Assembly (NCBI GenBank): GCA_963678705.1
Contig: OY783203.1
Location: 30,796,535 to 30,860,534, forward strand
Origin: Panorpa germanica
Taxonomy: Eukaryota > Arthropoda > Insecta > Mecoptera > Panorpidae
Length of the DNA stretch: 64,000 nt
Direction: 5' to 3'
Part shown: one piece after another, positions 56,832-64,000 of the stretch
Layout of the letters: each line of letters opens with the position of its first letter
Numbering within the stretch: the stretch's first letter is position 1
The notes under the pieces: generated by a model
Seen by the model: only the letters and a program-made list of their open reading frames with translations
Told to the model about the DNA's origin: nothing
Database searches by the model: none
Translations under genes and position numbers: made by a program

Positions 56832-57563
56832 TCTCAATACGTTGTACATTAATACCTTAAAACCTTACCCTCCCCCCTACATTTAAATAAGCTTGCATTG
56901 TGCTAGATCATAAGTTTCCGATTAAAAGTTATACTCCAATAAAGTTGATTACAACTAAAACACAGAAAATCGTTGTTGTATTTTCTTAAAGTGAGCAATA
57001 AGAACTACGATCAATAAAAAATACAATATAACTCCATATATCAAATGTCTGCCAATATTAAAAATCATTTATCTATAGCTTTATCATTTTTATTTGAAGG
57101 TGAATATAAAACATGAAGAGAGAGAGACATACATTAATAACGGTAGGGTGACAGAACACTATCATATGATAATATCAGCGTTATGGGGTGACACCCCCAC
57201 CCTTCAACGTAGCTTCATACAGGTAGTCGTTGAATTTATGTGAAATGATCACCATGAAAAGGGGAGGAGGGGAGGCGGAGTGTGGAGCTTTAGTGAAATG
57301 ATTTCACATTAATTTTAGTGTAACATTTACCCGAACGAATACTATTCACGAAAGCATTGTAATAAATTGTAATCTTGTAATGATTGTCACATTAACTCTT
57401 CATGAGCGTAGGGTCAATAAAGTGCATAGGCACTTAGACTGACTTCCCAGAATCTTTAAATATACTACGGTAGAAGTGGCGTTAAAAATGCAAACCTCTT
57501 TTTCTTCCCGTTGTATGAAACGGTCAAACATGAATTTAAGAGTTTTCCTTCTGTAGATAATAA
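56832..57563. other. no gene recognised
   Basis: AT-rich; 57178-57300 is GC-richer (GGGGTGACACCCCCACCC; GAAAAGGGGAGGAGGGGAGG) without recognised identity. Confidence 0.5.
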
Positions 57564-57565
57564 TA

Positions 57566-57757
57566 CAGGGTGCGGCAGCATAATTTCCTTTTTTAAATAG
57601 CGCGCCATTCAGTCGGTTGATGTCGTAGCGGAGCGCTAGTGGTTTCGTTTGAGAGGCGGGACAATAAAGTTTCGTCCCGACACAGTTCAGTCGCCATCTT
57701 GTGTTGTAATAGTGAGAAGTGTGCGTTTGCCGTTGAGGCCTACTTTGCTCGAGCGGA
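57566..57757 (+). mobile_element. Tc1/mariner left end, truncated copy
   Basis: Begins CAGGGTGCGGCAGCATAATT after TA (57564-57565) and matches the element at 14466 through GAGCGCTAGTG, CGGGACAATAAAGTTTCGTC and the start of the transposase (CAFAVEAYFAR in frame, CGTTTGCCGTTGAGGCCTAC). Similarity stops after about 57757; the 3' part is lost. Confidence 0.88.
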
Positions 57758-57834
57758 TGTTCTGTGATCACAACCCAGAACTTTTTCGATAAAAAAAGTT
57801 ATAGAAAAAAAGAAATCCAAAATGTGTAATGAAT

Positions 57835-58231
57835 AAGATCTATAAATAACGTCACACTAATTTTATGCTATTCTACCTCCTACTTCCCCCCACCCCCCCT
57901 GCTTGATGTAATGTCACATATTCAAATTAATAATTTATATTGTAATATTTCACAGTTTTAGAATAAATGATCTTTTCCTGCTTTTGTCTTGAAATTCATT
58001 GTTATTCAGGAAATTACCTTTTTTTTTAATTTCTTCTTAACTCAATAAAAACAATTCATACAATTTTTCTTTGATTTAGCCTCTTACGGAATTTTATACT
58101 TTTTCTCCAAAATTTCTTTCTTTTTACTTTTATTTACTTTTTTTTCTATATTTTATATTGCATGTGACGTCATAACGCTCCTGATAACTTCCTCCTCTAT
58201 CCCTTGTGTGACATAATTTATGGATGGCCCC
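57835..58231. mobile_element. MITE-D copy, left end eroded
   Basis: TATAAATAACGTCACAC near 57840 is a worn left end, followed by a C-rich run (CCCCCCACCCCCCC). The right end is intact: GTGTGACATAATTTATGG then ATGGCCCC, followed by TTA. Confidence 0.78.
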
Positions 58232-58234
58232 TTA

Positions 58235-58799
58235 TGTAATTAATATAATTTTTTATTTTAATATTTTTTGAGTGCATTAACTTTCAACGGTTATTAGCAC
58301 TTAAAACATTATATTTATTTTTAAACATTTGCAATACATAATTTACAACTTATAGACACGAGTATGGGTGTACCAGTTTTATTGATAAAGTCAATAAGGT
58401 TTTTCAGACTTCCCCGCTTTCAAATATCTGCCTATATTACTCAGGCTTTAAAGGTAGTATACTTTAATATTTTCTATATTATTAATTCTAATATGTATAA
58501 TACTATTTATAAAAATAAAAACAAACAAAAATCACTATTACTTCTTTTTTCTCTTGTCTTGTATTATAATAAGAGAAAATAATAAATTCACATGGAATCT
58601 GAGTATACTTTATGTTACTGCATATAAACGTGACTACAAATACTATTAAAGTGTTGTTTTGAGAATATATTTCCTCAAAGGGAATCTAATAACAAAAGAG
58701 AGTAAGTACAAAGCAAATAAGATTTCTGACATCAGAGTTCATAGTAACAAGATTTCTATGGACAAAAAAATAACAGATATTTTATTTTCACAACTTCTT
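58235..58799. other. no gene recognised
   Basis: AT-rich; the 72-codon frame 58364-58582 and 86-codon frame 58659-58919 (running into the SINE) are not recognised. Confidence 0.55.
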
Positions 58800-59035
58800 T
58801 TGAGGGCACAGTTACCGAGGGCATTTAAGCTTGGTACAAGGCAACCGTGTTTTCGGGTTCGATCCCGTGATCAGACCTATATTTTCTCGGTTCATTTATA
58901 CCAAGGTTTTATTGATTAGTTCTCTTATGATCATGGAAAATTATTAGGCAGTGGTGTGACCACACATGTATGAAATCACAACGCAATAAACAACTGCCAA
59001 CATAGTAGGAGGTAGTAAAATAAATTTTAAACAAG
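58800..59035 (+). mobile_element. SINE, near full length
   Basis: GAGGGCACAGTTACCGAGGG (box A side), GGGTTCGATCCCGTGATC (box B), TATATTTTCTCGGTT, GTGGTGTGACCACACATGTA, CTGCCAACATAGTAGGAGG and an AAATAAATTTTAAA tail. Best-preserved box B in plus orientation. Confidence 0.9.
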
Positions 59036-60046
59036 TAAAATGATTCAAACTTATCAATTGCACTAATTATCATCATACTTCTTACTTTTATATTTCTTTA
59101 TAACTTTTAGTTTTATAACTTCTTTTTGTAAATATTTTTTCTTGCAAAGCAAGTTGAAGGAATTCATTCGAGATATGAAAGCTTCCGACGTATTAAGTTG
59201 CATGTCGCACTAGTGTCGACATGTTATACAACTTCTTACAACAAATTTTCGATGTCGCATGTATGTGTACGCAGCTTAAGAACAGTTCACAAGAAGTTGC
59301 AAGTCAGAATAATAAATCTGAAGAATTTTAGCTAAAAACATCTTTATATTATACTTTTAAAAACGTTGAGAAAAAAAAGGCGTCGATATGCTTTAATTTT
59401 TAAAGTAGGGGCGTTAAAAGCACAAAAGGAAAAACGCCTGATTCATTTTCATTGTCTTCTCAATCTCCAAAAGGTAATTTGAATCGAGTTTGATGTCATT
59501 TGCGATATAATTTTAGGAATTTTCATTTATAGTTGTCAAATGGTAGAAGCAAATAGATGTTGACAACAGAAAAGTGAGAGAAGGGATGGGGAAATGAATA
59601 GGAAGGGAGAGATGACTGAATAAATGGTGCCGAAAGAGAGGGTTCTTGATAGAGAGAAGAGGGAGATGTCATTTTACACCATTTCCTTTACTCCTTTAAC
59701 GTCGACAGACTTTACTTTAATAACCCTGTTTGATATTACTTTAAAAGTCTTTGGTAACCTGTTTCATAAGTAGAAAAGACCTTTCTAACAAAATTATATG
59801 CACTTCTGCTCTGCAATTATATCAATGGAAATGGAATTCCTCAGACTGTGTTGCTATGAACACTAAGTGTAAAATATCTCTTATAGAATTCCTGGTAAAG
59901 AGAACCTAGCAAAATAATTACATTCGCAGTTACATTCCTTATCCTTTTTTTGGATTTTAATTTGTTAATTTTATTTATATTTTTAGTTATAGTTTTTTTT
60001 TATAATATAATGTTCCAGATGTATGTTTATCGCGAATCATATGGTG
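59036..60046. other. no gene; purine-rich stretch
   Basis: 59575-59670 is purine-rich (GAGAGAAGGGATGGGG, GGAAGGGAGAGATGACTG), possibly an old LINE-1-like fragment but without an alignable motif. Otherwise AT-rich. Confidence 0.45.
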
Positions 60047-60290
60047 GCTCGAAAAAGGCTCCGCGTAGTTTCTTATAAATTATCTATTTCGTAGAAAAAA
60101 ATAAGACTTATGTTTGTCTAGAATTTCCTGAAAACCTGTAATATTGAAAAAACTGAAAAAAATGTGAACTTTATCCTGTATAACTTCTATAATTCGTAGT
60201 AGACAGAACGTTGAAATTTTGCACGTGTTATACGTAATGCAATGCAAGTAAATTTCAAAATTTAGAAACTCAAAAATTTATAAAAGTAGC
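60047..60290 (-). repeat. repeat E, copy 4, diverged
   Basis: GGTGGCTCGAAAAAGGCTCC is the reversed end of repeat E. CTGTATAACTTCTATAATTC and ACGTTGAAATTTTGCACGTG resemble its adjacent block, apparently in a second, forward-reverse shuffled arrangement. Confidence 0.6.
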
Positions 60291-60584
60291 GCTGAGAAAT
60301 TTAGCTCAAGGTAAGAAACTTTGTACAAATTTATAAGGTTTTAATATAAACTTACCTTAAATTTAACAGATATTACAGCTAGTACACCAAGTAATATTAA
60401 ACACTCAACACGTATTTTGAAAAGCAGCAAAATTTCTGAAAATAAAGAAAAATCTATTAGATATTATAATAATATAAAATTATTGAATTTACACAAAATT
60501 ATAACACTGTCTAGAACATATAGACAATAAGGACCCTTATCATATGTGCAGCAAAAAAACATTGTTTCTTATATTGTTCACAAA

Positions 60585-60672
60585 ATTACATGTGACGTCA
60601 CAATGCTTCGTAGAAACCCACCACCACCCCCCCACACCCTTACGCGTGTAACGTAATTTATGAATAATTCCA
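60585..60672. mobile_element. MITE-D right end
   Basis: ACATGTGACGTCACAATGCT, a C-rich run, and GTGTAACGTAATTTATGAAT match the MITE-D right part; the terminal GGCCCC is worn to ATAATTCC. Confidence 0.55.
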
Positions 60673-63089
60673 AAATTTATTTTATTTATAAATAAGGAAG
60701 CTTTATGAAAAGGTTACTATACATTATTTAAGTAAAATATTAAAAAATCTACGATCGACACCTAATAGATACCATCAGACCACATTCGTGCAGCATTCGA
60801 TGTCGAAGAATATCATTTTTCTTTTAAATTTAAAATGTTTTTACAATATAGTGAAGTTTTTAAATAAAAAAAAATCAAAATTGACAAAATGACAGCATTT
60901 CTAATTGGTAACACTTTGAGCGCCGACTCTGGCATAACAAGAATAGTTAATACCATTGAAATACGAGTAAATTTAATTCCGTATACATCACCATGTTTCA
61001 AAATCAAGTTTTAAAAAATACAATTCCGTGAACCATCAATCGCTTTGTACCAAAATAATTCGAATCAACTGTGAGATTTAAAATTGTACATGACCTGAAT
61101 TGTAAAACATCGATAAAGCTGGTAACCCCTGACCCCGTGCTGTGGAGATTACCCGTTCACTCTCTCACCTAAACTGTTAGGTTTGATCAAACTTTTTTTT
61201 TACGTTATAGGGTTCCTTTGTAAAGGGATGCAAAATGAAGATATCGATACGAGGGGTGTAAATGTTCGATATTTGATAAGATATGAAACTTAACTATTTG
61301 ATTGTGAAAAACTGTGCATGGACGACTAACAACGCGATGCAGTTTTTATTAATGCATTAATTGCATAAGTATGGAAACTTTAAACTTTCTTTTAAGGTAG
61401 AAAATTGACTTGCAGTGCAAGGTTCACATTTGCTAACGTGCCTTAAGCTAATTCCAAGGTTCATTCTCCGTCCTACAATCCGTCGTAATTAAAATTAGTT
61501 ATTCGCTAAAGAAGAAGAACATAATATTAATTTAATAAAGCCTGCTTGCGACCTCGGACGTTATCACTAAAGAAAAGTTCAGCTCACCATGAGAGAGGAA
61601 GTTTTGGCAATAATGTTTATCAATACACAGTACGAAAGAAGTCTGTAAATCATACGTCCGGATTCATAACAAGGTTCATACGTACGTAGATTAAAGTATC
61701 GCCCTACGTTCTACACTCATCATATTGATAAACGTCTTTGTATTTAAGGACCAGTATTAAAAAAATATTACCGACACACGACGCACACTATATACACACT
61801 AAGCTCATTCAAAATAACAATTGAGATCGTGTTAAGATCAGCAGCGATTGTGAACTTGTGTCTTTTCTAGCTTCTTCGCTCTTCAACAGATGCTCATACT
61901 TAGTAAAAGCGTCCATTATCACTGTAAAATACAGTTAGTCGTAGCCCGAATTTTTTTGATCATATATCGATCGCCCAGTTTATTCATGAGACATTTTCAG
62001 ATGTTGAATTTTGAGATAATGATGAAAGCAGTATTCTCAGTAGTAGAATACTGCTTTAAAATCAGTAAAAGTGGTGTTTGGCAAGTTTTCTGCATCATAT
62101 TTTTTTTGAGTGCATTTACGAGTTATCTGAATATGGAATCAAATAGAGGATATAATTTTACACAAAACTGCATACTTAAGACAAATTTATATTTTTCGAA
62201 GATGTTCAATATATATGTACATCCTAACGATATACATGAATATACATATTACTATATCACTATTTCGTTTCACTCACAATATCACTCACTGTAGGTTATG
62301 TATACTTGAGGTTTATCTAACATAACAAAGGTTACCTGTTATGTAAAAAATATTACCTAATACACTTGTGCAATGTTGAATTACCAATTTTTCGGATTTT
62401 TGAAAAATCAGTCTACATTTTTGGCGAGTAACATATTCATAAATCTTTTTAAAACAACGCTTGCAAGGATTATAGAATCTTAAGAACACCCTGTTAAGGA
62501 TTGAAGGGTTTTAAAATAAAATACGACCGTTTTAGAATAAATTTATCATGAGGAGCGGCCCTGTAAACATATAAATAAGTAGCACAACAAAAAAAGAACG
62601 AATTTATAAATAACAAAAACTAGACCTGTTAAACTTTCAAATTAGGCAGCTGATACAAGTCAGTAAAGTTATTGACTTTCTTCTTACATAATTAAAACTA
62701 AACCCTTCAATCTCAATCAATCAAAAACAGATGAACATAATACCCGTACGTGGGTCCAAAGGAACTCAGAATTTGAAATACGTTATACTCGAAACTGGAT
62801 CAACTAATAGAAATAAAAATAGTTAATTTTGATTGATTAAATAATGTATGAGTGATTACTTATCTCAAAAATTATTTATCTAAATAAAGAAGATAATCGT
62901 ATAGTAAGCTTAAAGAGGATTAGTTCCGGTTTTTGAACCCGGTGTATTTATCATCAATATTAAATTGATATTTTATACGATGTTCGGCTAATAAATAACG
63001 AGACTGCGCTGCTGCAGAAGAAATTGAATGCAGTGGTTCTCGCTTCTATAAAAAAAATCAGTATATATATTTTTTGTTTCGTCGGAAAA
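60673..63089. other. no gene recognised; perfect hairpin at 62025-62057
   Basis: AT-rich over 2.4 kb. 61245-61262 reads GATACGAGGGGTGTAAAT, a mariner-style end without partner. 62025-62037 and 62045-62057 form a perfect 13-bp stem (AAAGCAGTATTCT) with a 7-nt loop. The 134-codon frame 61890-62294 spans it and has no recognised homology. Confidence 0.45.
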
Positions 63090-63692
63090 ATGTTAAGTGT
63101 AATAATAGAGCAAAAAATTGAAGTAAAATTTCACATGAAACTTTTAAAAACAGAAAGAAGTGTATGGCAATAAATAATAATCGCATGCACGTGTTTTTGA
63201 GTGGTTTAAGCGTTTCCAAGATAGCCTAGAAGATGATTCACGCCGAAATCGCAATTCTACGTCAAAAACGCATGACAATATCGAAGAAACCGGTAATCTG
63301 ATTCGATCTGGCCGTCGGTTAAATATTCGTGCGATTTCTGAAACTGTAGGAATTGATAAAGAATACGTACGGCAAATTTTACATAACAATTTTAACATGC
63401 AAAAAGTGTGTGCGAAAATTCTCACAATAGAAGACGTATCTAGCAAAGTATAACATCTTAGTGTTAGACCATCTGCCATATTCGCCTAACCTGGCACCAT
63501 TTGACTTTTATCTATTCCCCAAATTGAAATCTGCATTAGAAGTAACAAGATTTGAGTCCGTTGAAGCTGTGAAAAGGAAAACGACATGCGTCCTGAAGGA
63601 GCTGACAGAAGAAGACTTCCAGCACAGATTCGCATGGAGCGTTGTAGGGATAGAGCAGTGGCGTATATTGAAGGTGATAATAAGTAAGTATG
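63090..63692 (+). pseudogene. mariner transposase, internally deleted and frameshifted
   Basis: ATG at 63090 starts MLSVIIEQKIEVKFHMKLLK and hits a stop after RSVWQ. Another frame continues EWFKRFQDSLEDDSRRNRNS, TSKTHDNIEETGNLIRSGRR, LNIRAISETVGIDKEYVRQI and LHNNFNMQKVCAKIL, the full second helix-turn-helix and linker of a mariner. From about 63459 a third frame reads DHLPYSPNLAPFDFYLFPKL then KSALEVTRFESVEAVK, the conserved block with the third catalytic aspartate (APFDFYLFP), then ELTEEDFQHRF. A final frame change gives QIRMERCRDRAVAYIEGDNK and TAA, the family C-terminus. The segment with the first two catalytic residues is deleted. Confidence 0.92.
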
Positions 63693-64000
63693 TGTGAAAT
63701 CAAAATAAAATGAGTTACATTTACGTCGGTCACTTCGGTTAGCAACTAGACATGAAAATGGATATCTTAGAACGATTACGCTATTACAATGTGGCTCGTA
63801 GTTCCTAAAAGTTTGGAGACCTGCGGTACACTGTAATAGAAACGGTATAAGTACGAGCATGTACAAATCTATATGGACCTGTGTTGGTTTTTAAATATAA
63901 CATAAAAACACAATGAATAATATATTATATGTTCTACATATATTTTACGAAATGCAATTTAAAACAAGGGAAAGCCGTGCTTGTTTTCACAAAGCAAATT
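63693..64000. other. no gene recognised
   Basis: Sequence right of the mariner remnant; a right inverted end could not be identified (no partner to a left end). Confidence 0.5.

Noticed and set aside
61245-61275. Mariner-style end CGAGGGGTGTAAATG
   Set aside because: No partner end or transposase sequence nearby; too short to call alone.
61890-62294. 134-codon frame
   Set aside because: No domain, no homologous copy, biased composition; treated as chance.

Overview
The window is AT-rich eukaryotic DNA, most likely from an insect. It holds animal-type mariner, hAT, Helitron, piggyBac-like and PIF/Harbinger-like elements, a tRNA-derived SINE, and LINE fragments whose C-terminal zinc-knuckle region resembles elements common in Hymenoptera. 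Assignment to insects is fairly safe; the order is a guess. I found no convincing host protein-coding gene, no rRNA or genuine tRNA gene and no CRISPR array. Nearly all open frames are short, AT-rich chance frames or transposon debris. The window reads as intergenic or long-intron sequence built from nested, mostly non-autonomous transposable elements.

Layout. 1-10 kb: Harbinger-like MITE-A copy 1, a repeat R copy, a LINE 3' fragment beside a (TA)n tract, and a TTAA-flanked piggyBac-type MITE inside MITE-B. 10-20 kb: an internally deleted mariner with intact inverted ends, repeat H, a reversed LINE, a second deleted Tc1/mariner, SINE pieces, repeat E, MITE-D, a mariner N-terminal remnant and repeat G. 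20-30 kb: a second LINE family, MITE-A copy 2, MITE-B, a purine minisatellite, a LINE interrupted by repeat F, repeat E split by a SINE with a 17-bp target duplication, a mariner catalytic fragment, and two MITEs. 30-45 kb: a long-TIR element next to a hAT element that contains MITE-A copy 3, a Helitron containing MITE-C, fold-back palindromes, the longest LINE remnant, repeat R copies, and a broken ZMYM1-type hAT transposase. 45-64 kb: small MITEs, a frameshifted mariner, two more TTAA MITEs (one inside repeat G and carrying a 114-bp TA tract), second copies of repeats H and F, and a broken mariner at the right edge.

How the parts relate. None of the transposases is intact, so nothing here can move on its own. 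Non-autonomous elements would have depended on transposases encoded elsewhere. The nesting gives a relative insertion order: LINE, repeats E, G and R, the Helitron and the hAT are older; MITE-A, MITE-C, the SINE, the piggyBac-type MITEs and repeat F are younger. Target-site duplications (TA, TTA/TAA, TTAA, 8 bp, 17 bp) independently support several family assignments.
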